NCBI RefSeq assembly: GCF_026341825.1
Contig: NZ_JAPENY010000001.1
Coordinates: 2,418,001 to 2,482,000 of the forward strand
Length of the DNA stretch: 64,000 nucleotides
Reading direction: 5' to 3'
Source: Streptomyces sp. NBC_00620
Lineage (GTDB): Bacteria; Actinomycetota; Actinomycetes; Streptomycetales; Streptomycetaceae
Position 1 is the stretch's first letter, and every line of letters starts with the position of its first letter. A program made the position numbers and the translations under genes. Positions 48,965 to 56,880 of the stretch are shown piece after piece. The notes under the pieces were generated by a model. The model saw nothing but the letters and a program-made list of their open reading frames with translations, had not been told where the DNA came from and made no database searches.

Positions 48965-49810
48965 TTAGGCGGCCTCCGGAAGATCGGTTCGGCAGAGGCG
49001 GCAGCGACCTGGTGTGAGGGAGCGGAACGCGTGGTCGCAGCCGTCGCAGTTCTGGAGCGGGTGCCGTACGTCCGGGGGTGGGGCCGGGGCTCGGAACGGC
49101 GGCGGCGGCGGCAGTTGGGCGGTCAGGCGGTGGGCGAGGAGGGCGGCCGGGCGGCGTAGGTCCTCGGGTGGCAGGTCCGCTGTCAGAGCGTGGCGTACGG
49201 CGGTGGGGGTGAGGTCGCGCTCCAGCCAGGCGGCGACGCCGGGAGCGAGGTGTTCGGCGTCGGTGGCCGAGAGGAGGAGGCGGGGGTCCTGGCGACGGAG
49301 GCCGGCGAGGAGGTCGGTCGCCTGTTGGAGGAGGGTGGGGGAGCGGTAGGCGGGCTGCGGGACGGGCGGGAGTTTCTTACGGGGTGGGGTGGCGTCCGGG
49401 CGGCGGCGCGGTGGCTTCGGGGTGTCGGCGGCCTGGTCGCGGGGTCCGGGCCGGTTGCAGGACACGGTCCGGGTGACGATGCGGCCGCCGGGAACGCGTT
49501 CGCGGGTGCGGCGCAGGTAGCCGTGGGCCTCCAACTCGCGCAGAGCGGCGGCGATACGGGCCGGGCTCTCCGGGAAGCGGGCCGCGAGGGTCTTGATGTC
49601 TGCTGAGGCGCCGGTGGGGAGGGACTGGATGTGGACGGCCAGTCCGATCGCGAGGCCCGACAACTCCGGGTGCTGGGCGAGGTGGTTGCCGACCACCGTG
49701 AAGCGCTCGGTGTGGCGGGCGTTGTCGTGAATCACGCCGGAGTGGGGGTGATTCCTGGCCCGAGTACGGGACTGGGGGCGCGCGGGAGCGCTAGGGTTTT
49801 GCGTGTCCAT
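48965..49810 (-). CDS. Helix-turn-helix protein with C-terminal zinc ribbon
   Basis: The product has 281 residues. After a disordered Pro/Arg-rich start, residues about 35-120 form a winged helix (ERFTVVGNHLAQHPELSGLA, IKTLAARFPESPARIAAALR, ELEAHGYLRRTRERVPGGRI). A Pro/Arg linker, a helical block with LTPTAVRHALTADLPPEDLR, and a C-terminal CDGCDHAFRS...CRLC zinc ribbon follow. Paralogues are frequent in Streptomyces, but their role is not established. The gene neighbours an RsbW-like kinase gene upstream, a pairing seen in Streptomyces. The start at 49810 is tentative. Confidence 0.72.
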   Translation of the reverse strand: MDTQNPSAPARPQSRTRARNHPHSGVIHDNARHTERFTVVGNHLAQHPELSGLAIGLAVHIQSLPTGASADIKTLAARFPESPARIAAALRELEAHGYLRRTRERVPGGRIVTRTVSCNRPGPRDQAADTPKPPRRRPDATPPRKKLPPVPQPAYRSPTLLQQATDLLAGLRRQDPRLLLSATDAEHLAPGVAAWLERDLTPTAVRHALTADLPPEDLRRPAALLAHRLTAQLPPPPPFRAPAPPPDVRHPLQNCDGCDHAFRSLTPGRCRLCRTDLPEAA

Positions 49811-49958
49811 CGGGAAGGGTTCTGCTTCCTTGGTGGTCAGGCCCTCGCATTGGGATGCCAGTCCCTGCGAGGGCCGTCGTATGTCTGCGGTTGTCCGTGC
49901 TTGTCGCGCTGAGCGTAGGGCAGGCAACCGGTCCCGAATCCAGCTGAGTTGGCGATGT

Positions 49959-50456
49959 TCACTCGCGCGAGTGAGTTTGCGCTGCGGGCGGGAGGGGTGG
50001 GGCTTGGTGAGGGTTCTTTCTCCCCGTTGGTTCTTTGGAGAGACCGCCCGCGTCACCGGAGCTCAGAGGGCTGAGCTTCGGTGGTGACGGCGACGGGAGG
50101 GTGACTTCGGCCCATACGGTCTTGCGAGGGTGCGGACCCGTGTTCGTGCCCCAGCGGTCGGCGAGGGCGTCCACGAGAAGCAGGCCCCGGCCCGACTCCG
50201 CGTCGGTGGCGGGGTGTTGAGCCTGCGGGGCACGCTCACCCCTCGTGTCCGTGACCTCGATACGGAGGGTGTCGCCGACGACGTAGAGCGTGAGCCGGAA
50301 GTCCCGGCCCGGGACCCGACCGTGCGTGACCGCGTTCGCCGCCAGATCCGCCACGATGTGCGCCATCGGGTCCAACGGGAGGCCCCAGTCGCGGAGTTGC
50401 TCCGTGGCGAGCAGGCGGGCGATACAGGCTCCGCGTGGCGTGGAGGACAGCGGCAC
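49959..50456 (-). CDS. RsbW-like ATP-binding protein (anti-sigma factor type)
   Basis: GHKL/HATPase_c protein of 165 residues. It has ADLAANAVTHGRVPGRDF (N box), RIEVTDTRGERAP (G1-like) and GRGLLLVDALADRWG (G2 box), as in RsbW/SpoIIAB-type serine kinases of Streptomyces. They may phosphorylate an anti-anti-sigma partner or bind sigma factors; no partner is visible here. GTG at 50456; upstream codons are open only to a stop at about 50510. The last 45 residues are Pro/Ser-rich and probably disordered. Confidence 0.8.
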   Translation of the reverse strand: MPLSSTPRGACIARLLATEQLRDWGLPLDPMAHIVADLAANAVTHGRVPGRDFRLTLYVVGDTLRIEVTDTRGERAPQAQHPATDAESGRGLLLVDALADRWGTNTGPHPRKTVWAEVTLPSPSPPKLSPLSSGDAGGLSKEPTGRKNPHQAPPLPPAAQTHSRE

Positions 50457-50579
50457 GCTGAAGGGGCTCCCGGATCTGACCGGCGCACTCTGGCCCGGAC
50501 GCCTTCACAGAGACCGGATATAACATCCCCCCGCCCTCATACGTCTGCCATGCAGGGCCTTGAAAGCGGGGGAGTTGCG

Positions 50580-51290
50580 ATGAACGACGGGATCGAGCGG
50601 GAGTACCGCGGGCGGCGGGTTGTGCCGACTGTGTACGTCAGCCTGGTGGCCGTGGCGGTGATAGTCGCCATCGGAGTACTGAACGCGACGACGCTGTCCG
50701 GACTGAAGGCCTCGGGCACGATGGTCCCGGCTCTCTGGCTGTTCGTCGGTGTCCGGGTGGCCCTGGAGCAGTGGCGGGTACGGACGTTCGTCACGGCCGA
50801 CGGGATCACCGTACGAGGGCCGTTGCGCACCCGCACCTGGGCCTGGACCGAGATCTACGGCATCCGGCTCGAGAACAACAGGTGGAGCAGCCCCCGCTGG
50901 CCGGCGTATCTCTACCGCACCGACGGGCGCCGGGTTCGCCTCCCCCACCTCGACGAGCTTCAGCTGGACGACCCGATCGCCGAGGCCGCCGACCTGTGCG
51001 CCACCGCCGTACGGCTCGGGCTCACGTCCCTTGAGACGCGGCCCGAGGTGGAGGAGCGCATCCGGCGAGGGGCGCGACGCCGCACGGCATGGCAGCGGGC
51101 GTTCGGCGCCAGCGTGGTCGTCGTGGTCGCCCTGTTCGTCCGCGACTTCTGGATGATTTTCACCGACGGGCCCACGCTCTCGTTCCTGCTCCTCCTGGGC
51201 ATCCCGCTCCTCTGCCTCCCCGTCTTCTTTCTCCTCCTGGACCGTCTCGGCGAGACCCTCGCCGCCCGGCGTTCCCCGGGTCACGCCTAG
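50580..51290 (+). CDS. PH-domain-containing membrane protein
   Basis: The product (236 aa) has an N-terminal pair of membrane helices (PTVYVSLVAVAVIVAIGVLN and SGTMVPALWLFVGVRVALEQ). Then comes a bacterial PH-like beta domain (TFVTADGITVRGPLRTRTWA, WTEIYGIRLENNRW, RTDGRRVRLPHLDELQLDDP). Two further helices near the end (VVVVVALFVRDFWMIF, LLLLGIPLLCLPVFFLLL). GGGGGAG lies five bases before the ATG. A conserved cytoplasmic-side membrane protein of unknown function. Confidence 0.8.
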   Translation: MNDGIEREYRGRRVVPTVYVSLVAVAVIVAIGVLNATTLSGLKASGTMVPALWLFVGVRVALEQWRVRTFVTADGITVRGPLRTRTWAWTEIYGIRLENNRWSSPRWPAYLYRTDGRRVRLPHLDELQLDDPIAEAADLCATAVRLGLTSLETRPEVEERIRRGARRRTAWQRAFGASVVVVVALFVRDFWMIFTDGPTLSFLLLLGIPLLCLPVFFLLLDRLGETLAARRSPGHA

Positions 51291-51384
51291 CGTTCGCCGG
51301 GCGGCTCGACCTCGGCGTGGGCTGGCGGGGCGCCCGGTGCCGCCTCGCGGTACCTTCATCGTCACGCCGATGAGGAGAGCCACA

Positions 51385-54300
51385 GTGAGCAAGTTCGTGC
51401 GGCCCGCAGCCCAGGGTGCCGACCCGTTCGGGACCGCCCGTCTCAGGCGGGGTGTGCTGGACGCCTGGGCGACCAGCCCGGCCAGGTTCCGCGAGGACGC
51501 CAACGCCGAGGAGGACCTCGTACTCGGCGGGTACCGGGACCGCCTGGTGGTCGAGCTCGCCCAGAACGCCGCCGACGCCGCGGCCCGCGCCGGGGTCCCC
51601 GGCCGCCTCAGGCTCACCCTCCGCGACGGCGCACTTGTCGCGGCCAACACCGGCGCCCCCCTCGATGCGACGGGCGTCGAGTCGCTCTCCACCCTCCGCG
51701 CCTCCGCGAAGCGGGACGCCTCCGACACGGCTGTCGGCCGCTTCGGCGTCGGCTTCGCCGCCGTTCTCGCGGTGACCGACGAGCCCGCCGTGGTCGGCCG
51801 GCACGGCGGCGTCCGCTGGTCCCTCGCCGAGGCCCGCGAACTGGCCTCCGAAACCGCCCGGCACAGCCCGGGCCTGGGCGACGAGATCCGCCGCCGCGAC
51901 GGCCATGTGCCCCTGCTCCGGCTGCCGTTCGCCGCCGAGGGCACCGCCCCGGACACGTACGACACGGCCGTGATCCTCCCCCTGCGCGACCCCGCCGCCC
52001 AGGACCTCGCCGAACGCCTCCTCCAGAACCTCGACGACGCGCTGCTCCTCGCCCTGCCCGGCCTCGAAGAGGTCGTCGTCGAGAGCGGTGACAACGAAGT
52101 CCGTACGCTGCGCCGCCGCGCCGACGAGCACGGCGCCGTCATCGAGGACTCCCGCGACGGCACCACCCGCTGGCGCACCGTCGCCCGCCACGGCGCCCTC
52201 GAACCCGCCCTGCTCGCCGACCGCCCGGTCGAGGAACGGCTGCGCCCGCACTGGTCCGTGACCTGGGCCGTCCCCGTGGACGCCGACGGCGCCCCGGCCC
52301 GCCCCCGCACCAGCCCCGTCGTGCACGCGCCCACGCCGAGCGACGAACCCCTGGGCGTACCGGCGCTGTTGATCGCCTCACTCCCGCTGGACACCACCCG
52401 CCGCCACGCGGCCCCCGGCCCCCTGACCGGCTTCATCGTGGAGCGCGCGGCCGACGCGTACGCCGAACTGCTCGCCGCCTGGCGCCCGGTGGACGCGGGG
52501 ATCATCGACCTCGTGCCGGGCCCGCTCGGCAAGGGCGAACTGGACGGTTCCCTGCGGCAGGCGATCCTGGAGCGGCTGCCGCGCACCGCGTTCCTGCCGC
52601 CCGCCGCCCCGCCGGACACCGCCGTCCCCGAGACCCCCGTCGACTGGCCCGACGCCGGTACCGGCACCGCGGAGAACCCCGCCGCCCTGCGCCCCCGTGA
52701 CGCCGAGGTCGTCGAGGGCGCCGGTGCCGAGACCGTCGGTGTGCTCGCCGAGGTGCTGCCCAGCCTGCTGCCCGCCGGGCTCGAACGCCGGGCGGAACTG
52801 CGGACCTTGGGCGTCGCCAGGGTCCCGCTCACCGAGGCCGTGGACCGGCTGGCGGGTCTGGAGAAGGACCCGGGCTGGTGGCGGCGGCTGTACGACAGCC
52901 TCGCCGGCGTAGACCCCGACCGGCTCTCCGGGCTGCCCGTGCCGCTCGCCGACGGCCGTACGACCATCGGCCCCCGGCAGGTCCTGCTGCCCCTTGCCGA
53001 CGACGACCGGACCGCCGCCCCCGACACCCTCGCCCGGCTCGGCCTCAAGGTCGCCCACCCGGACGCCGCCCATCCGCTCCTGGAGAAGCTGGGCGCCCTC
53101 CCGGCCACCCCCCGCGCGGTCCTCACCACCCCGCAGGTGCGTGCCGCCGTCGCGGCCTCGCTCGACGACGAGGGCGGCGGCTGGGACGAGGACGCCCCGG
53201 ACGCCGAGGAACTGGCCGACACCGTCCTCGCACTCGTCCGCGGCGCAGGTCTCGAACCCGGCGACGAGCCCTGGCTCGGCGCCCTCGCCCTCCCCGACGA
53301 GGAGGGGGAACTGGTGCCCGCGGGCGAACTGGTCCTGCCCGGCAGCCCGTTCGCCCAGGTCATGCGCGAGGACGAACTGGCCTTCGTCGACGCCGAACTG
53401 GCCGAGCGCTGGGGCGAGCAGCCGCTGGCCGCCTGTGGAGTCCTCGCCAACTTCACCCTCGTACGCGCCACCGATGTCGTCCTGGACCCGGACGAACTGG
53501 AGCCGCGCGACTCGGACTTCGCGGAGCCCGACGACGCGGGTCTCCTGGACGCCGTCGACGTGTGGTGCGAGGACATCCTCGACCGGCTGCCCGACACACC
53601 TGTGCCGCCCGTCGCCACCGAGATCGTCGCCGTACGGGACCTGGATCTCGTCGACGACGAGCACTGGCCGCAGGCACTCGCTCTGCTGTCCCGGCCGCCC
53701 CTGCGGGACGCGCTGACCCAGCCGGTGCGGCTGCTGCTGCCGGACGGGACGCACGAGACCGTACGGCCGTACACGGCCTGGTGGCTGCGCGGTCACCCCG
53801 TCCTGGACGGGCGTCGCCCGGCCGGGCTGCGGTCGGCCGGCGGCGACCCGCTGCTGCACGGTCTCTACGACGCCGCCGACGCGAGCGGTTTCGAGGACGA
53901 GCAGGTACTGAGGGCGCTGGGCGTACGGACCTCCGTGGCCGCCCTCCTCGACGAACCCGGCGGCGCGGCCGAGCTCCTGGACCGCCTGGCCGACCCCGAC
54001 CGTGAGGTGTCCGGCGCCCAACTGCACGCCCTCTACGGCGCCTTGGCCGACCTCGACCCCGAGCAGGTCACCCTGCCGGACGAGCTGCGGGCCGTGGTCG
54101 ACGGGCAGGTGACCGTGGTGGACGCGGCCGACGCCATGGTCGTGGACTCACCCGACCTGCTGCCCTTCACGAGCGGCGTGCCGCTGCTCCCCGTACGGCC
54201 GGCGCGGGCCGCCGAGCTCGCCGAGCTGTTCCAGGTGCGGCGCCTCAGCGAGTCGGTGACGGGCGAGGTCGATTCGGAGGGCACCGAGCACGAGGTGCCG

Positions 54301-54552
54301 GAGTCGGTGCGGCTGCTGCTCGGTCCCGCCACCCCGGCGTCGTACGTCGAGCACGAGGAACTCATCGTCGACGGCGTCGAGTTGGACTGGCGCCGTACCC
54401 GGGACGGGGTGCTGCACGCCGCCACCCTGGAGGGTGTCGCCGCCGCTCTCGCCTGGACGGCCGGGCAGTGGCCGCGCCGCTTCGAGGTCGCGGCCCTCCT
54501 CGAGGACCCGTCGCGGACGGAGGAGCTGGAGCGGGACCGCTGGTTCGACTGA
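51385..54552 (+). CDS. Large sacsin/Hsp90-type GHKL ATPase
   Basis: The protein has 1055 residues. The first about 230 match the sacsin-like N-terminal ATP-binding domain related to Hsp90. Evidence is an N-box with Glu57 and Asn61 (RLVVELAQNAADAAARAG), GALVAANTGAPLDATGVESL, and the glycine loop SDTAVGRFGVGFAAVLAVTD. The remaining 800 residues are acidic and Leu/Asp/Glu-rich, without recognised domains. The role may be chaperone-like or in stress defence; I do not know an experimental function. GTG with GAGGAG eight bases upstream; the frame 16 codons earlier is less likely. It is transcribed alone. Confidence 0.8.
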   Translation: MSKFVRPAAQGADPFGTARLRRGVLDAWATSPARFREDANAEEDLVLGGYRDRLVVELAQNAADAAARAGVPGRLRLTLRDGALVAANTGAPLDATGVESLSTLRASAKRDASDTAVGRFGVGFAAVLAVTDEPAVVGRHGGVRWSLAEARELASETARHSPGLGDEIRRRDGHVPLLRLPFAAEGTAPDTYDTAVILPLRDPAAQDLAERLLQNLDDALLLALPGLEEVVVESGDNEVRTLRRRADEHGAVIEDSRDGTTRWRTVARHGALEPALLADRPVEERLRPHWSVTWAVPVDADGAPARPRTSPVVHAPTPSDEPLGVPALLIASLPLDTTRRHAAPGPLTGFIVERAADAYAELLAAWRPVDAGIIDLVPGPLGKGELDGSLRQAILERLPRTAFLPPAAPPDTAVPETPVDWPDAGTGTAENPAALRPRDAEVVEGAGAETVGVLAEVLPSLLPAGLERRAELRTLGVARVPLTEAVDRLAGLEKDPGWWRRLYDSLAGVDPDRLSGLPVPLADGRTTIGPRQVLLPLADDDRTAAPDTLARLGLKVAHPDAAHPLLEKLGALPATPRAVLTTPQVRAAVAASLDDEGGGWDEDAPDAEELADTVLALVRGAGLEPGDEPWLGALALPDEEGELVPAGELVLPGSPFAQVMREDELAFVDAELAERWGEQPLAACGVLANFTLVRATDVVLDPDELEPRDSDFAEPDDAGLLDAVDVWCEDILDRLPDTPVPPVATEIVAVRDLDLVDDEHWPQALALLSRPPLRDALTQPVRLLLPDGTHETVRPYTAWWLRGHPVLDGRRPAGLRSAGGDPLLHGLYDAADASGFEDEQVLRALGVRTSVAALLDEPGGAAELLDRLADPDREVSGAQLHALYGALADLDPEQVTLPDELRAVVDGQVTVVDAADAMVVDSPDLLPFTSGVPLLPVRPARAAELAELFQVRRLSESVTGEVDSEGTEHEVPESVRLLLGPATPASYVEHEELIVDGVELDWRRTRDGVLHAATLEGVAAALAWTAGQWPRRFEVAALLEDPSRTEELERDRWFD

Positions 54553-54629
54553 GTCCCGGTCGAGTCCTGGCTGAGTTCCTGGCTGAGTCCCGGCTGAATT
54601 CAGGGGCGACTCCGGGGCGACTCCGGGGC
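54551..54629. repeat. 11-12-bp tandem repeats after the sacsin-like gene
   Basis: Seven units of GAGTCCYGGCT type begin at about 54551, 54562, 54573, 54585 and 54596, then GACTCCGGGGC at 54608 and 54619. The period is close to one helical turn. The first unit lies directly at the stop codon. Confidence 0.6.
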
Positions 54630-54682
54630 GCGTCTTGGGCGCGTCCAGGAGGTGGCCGAAAACACGCGCACGAAATCTGCAC

Positions 54683-54816
54683 ATCCGCACAACCATTCGC
54701 CCCTGTCGAACATCTGATCACTCGAGTCATCAGACTCCACGATCACTTGGGCCCCGTGTGACGACGAGCCGTCAGGAACGACCACACCAGGGCCCCTGTT
54801 TCCACTGGGGGAAACT
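54683..54816 (+). promoter_or_regulatory. Conserved leader A of the secreted-protein pair
   Basis: This stretch is similar along its whole length to 55783-55914 before the paralogue. Shared blocks are CGCACAACC/CGTACAACC, CCCTGTCG, GACTCCACGATCACTTGGG/GGCTCCACAATCATTTGGG, CGACGACGAGCCG and GGGGCCCCT-like runs before the start. The shared part is longer than a promoter alone, so an RNA leader may be conserved too. Confidence 0.7.
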
Positions 54817-55593
54817 GTGCGGAAGCGCACCACTACCGTTGCCCTGCTCGCGGCCTTCACGGTGGCCGGCGCCGCGCTGGCGCCCGCGGCCTTCGCCGAC
54901 GGCGTCGAGGGCGACACCAAGATCACCAAGGTCGTGGTGAACGGCGGCAAGAACGTCGTCGTCGGAGCGGCGACGGTCAAGAAGTTCACGGTGTCCGTCA
55001 CGGCGACGGACGACCAGGGCATCGCCGGTGCCGAGATCGACCTCTACGGTCCGAACGACGGCCTTCTCATCTCCACGTCCGCGGCGGCGAAGTGCGTGGT
55101 CTCCAGCACCAGCGCCACGACCTCCACTTGCACGGCGACCTACAGCGTCGACCCGCGGTTGGCCGACGTCTTCAACAACGAGGCGGGCAACTGGGTCGTC
55201 GACGCGTGGGTCGACGCCAACGGCGACGACTCCAACTACGTCTGGAAGGAGAACGCGGGCAGCTTCAAGGTCCAGCGTGCCTCCCAGCTGACGGTCAACG
55301 CCGCCCCCGAGCCGGTGGTGAAGGGCAAGACCATCACGGTCACCGGCAAGCTGACCCGCGCCAACTGGGAGACGGGCAAGAACGTGGCCCTCGCCAACCA
55401 GTCGGTGGCCCTGCAGTTCCGCAAGGCGGGCACCACCACCTACACCAACGTCAAGGGCATCAAGTCGACCTCGACGGGCGCCCTGAAGACCACGGTCAAG
55501 GCCTCGGTCGACGGCTACTACCGCTACTCCTACGCGGGCATCACGACGACCGCGGGCGTCAGCGCCGCGGGCGACTACATCGACGTCAGGTAG
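54817..55593 (+). CDS. Secreted beta-sandwich protein A
   Basis: The product (258 aa) has signal peptide VRKRTTTVALLAAFTVAGAA with cleavage near AFADG. The middle has Ig-like strands (VKKFTVSVTATDDQGIAGAE, EIDLYGPNDGLLIS) with a Cys pair (KCVVSS...TSTCTAT). The last about 90 residues (SQLTVNAAPEPVVKGKTITV, TGKLTRANWETGK, FRKAGTTTYTNVKGIKST, TVKASVDGYYRY) are shared with the next gene. Such extracellular beta domains often serve adhesion or protection; no catalytic motif is seen. GTG with GGGGGAA just upstream. Confidence 0.75.
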   Translation: MRKRTTTVALLAAFTVAGAALAPAAFADGVEGDTKITKVVVNGGKNVVVGAATVKKFTVSVTATDDQGIAGAEIDLYGPNDGLLISTSAAAKCVVSSTSATTSTCTATYSVDPRLADVFNNEAGNWVVDAWVDANGDDSNYVWKENAGSFKVQRASQLTVNAAPEPVVKGKTITVTGKLTRANWETGKNVALANQSVALQFRKAGTTTYTNVKGIKSTSTGALKTTVKASVDGYYRYSYAGITTTAGVSAAGDYIDVR

Positions 55594-55610
55594 TCGCACT
55601 CGCGACCGGT

Positions 55611-55673
55611 TGAACCTGCGGCAGGTCCCGTCGAACTTGCGGCAGGCCCGGTCGAACTCGCGCTAGGCGCAGG
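55611..55673. repeat. 21-bp tandem repeat, three units
   Basis: Units begin at 55611 (TGAACCTGCGGCAGG...), 55632 (CGAACTTGCGGCAGG...) and 55653 (CGAACTCGCG...). They lie just after the stop of secreted protein A. Confidence 0.65.
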
Positions 55674-55914
55674 TGAGTTGGCCGAACGGCAAGTAGCCGG
55701 ACGTGAAGTGGAAGTGCCTTGCCGATGGCTCCCGGGTTTCCCCCGGGGGCCATTGGTCATGTGCGACAAAAATTCGCAACACTCGTACAACCTTTCACCC
55801 CCTGTCGCGCATCTCCTCATGTGAGCCAACAGGCTCCACAATCATTTGGGTCCCGCGCCGACGACGAGCCGTAGTAACGACCAGAGCCCGGGGCCCCTTT
55901 CACGTGGGGAACAC

Positions 55915-56856
55915 ATGCGCATACGAGCCACTGTGGCCGCCGTCACCGGTGCCCTGGCCCTCTCCGCCTTCGTCGTACCCGGCGCGCACGCCGCCGACTC
56001 CGGCTCCGCCTCCACCTACCGCGCGGACGTCGCCAAGGTGCTGGAGGCCGCCCGCGCCGCAGACTCCGGCAAGAGCGCGTTCAGCACCTCAGCCGCGGCC
56101 GTGGACGAGCCGTACGCCCTCGACGTCACCTTCTCCAACATCAAGGTGAACAAGGGCAAGGCGATCGTCGTCGGCGCCACCACCCACAACGTCGTGCCGG
56201 TCACGTACACCCTGACCCACGCCGCCGACGTCGACATCACGGCCGCGGACTTCCTCAACGGCCCGTACCTCTACAAGGGCACCTTCGGCAACGCGGACAA
56301 CGAGCTGTGGGGCGACGCCCCGGGCACCTGCACCCCCACCTCGTCGACGACCGCTTCCTGCGTGGCCAAGATCGACATCCGCGCCAACGAGGGCTACCTG
56401 ATCAACTCCGACGCCGGCACGTGGAAGGCCGCCGGTTTCGCCGTCGCGTACAACGGCCAGGACCCGTCGAGCTCCACCTTCGACATCACCAAGGTCGGCG
56501 TCGCCGACCAGGGCGGCTTCACCTCTCCCAAGGTCCAGCGGCTGTCGAAGCTGACGGTCAACGCCGCGCCGGAGCCGGTGCTGAAGGGCAAGACCATCAC
56601 GGTCACCGGCAAGCTGACCCGCGCCGACTGGGAGACGAACAAGTACGTCGGCCTCAGCGGCCAGTCGGTGGTGCTGCAGTTCCGCAAGGCGGGCACCACC
56701 ACCTACACCAACGTCAAGGGCATCAAGTCGGCCGCGGGCGGCGCGCTGAAGACCACGGTCAAGGCCGGGGTCGACGGCTACTACCGCTTCACCTTCGCGG
56801 GCATCGCGAGCACCGCCGCGGTCACCACCGCCGGTGACTACGTCGACGTCGAGTAA
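55915..56856 (+). CDS. Secreted beta-sandwich protein B, paralogue of A
   Basis: The product (313 aa) has signal peptide MRIRATVAAVTGALALSAFV and cleavage near AHAAD. An extra helical stretch (YRADVAKVLEAARAAD) precedes the beta-rich part (TFSNIKVNKGKAIVVGATTH). The C-terminal 100 residues match protein A closely (SKLTVNAAPEPVLKGKTITV, TGKLTRADWETNK, FRKAGTTTYTNVKGIKSA, TVKAGVDGYYRF). GGGGAA precedes the ATG. The two genes and their leaders are a tandem duplication that has diverged at the N-terminal half. Function unknown. Confidence 0.75.
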   Translation: MRIRATVAAVTGALALSAFVVPGAHAADSGSASTYRADVAKVLEAARAADSGKSAFSTSAAAVDEPYALDVTFSNIKVNKGKAIVVGATTHNVVPVTYTLTHAADVDITAADFLNGPYLYKGTFGNADNELWGDAPGTCTPTSSTTASCVAKIDIRANEGYLINSDAGTWKAAGFAVAYNGQDPSSSTFDITKVGVADQGGFTSPKVQRLSKLTVNAAPEPVLKGKTITVTGKLTRADWETNKYVGLSGQSVVLQFRKAGTTTYTNVKGIKSAAGGALKTTVKAGVDGYYRFTFAGIASTAAVTTAGDYVDVE

Positions 56857-56880
56857 CCACCTGCAGTACCTGCAGTACCG

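Noticed and set aside
50505-53774. 1089-residue minus-strand frame antisense to the sacsin-like gene
   Set aside because: Ser/Arg-rich shadow translation with no start signal; the plus-strand gene has motifs and a ribosome-binding site.
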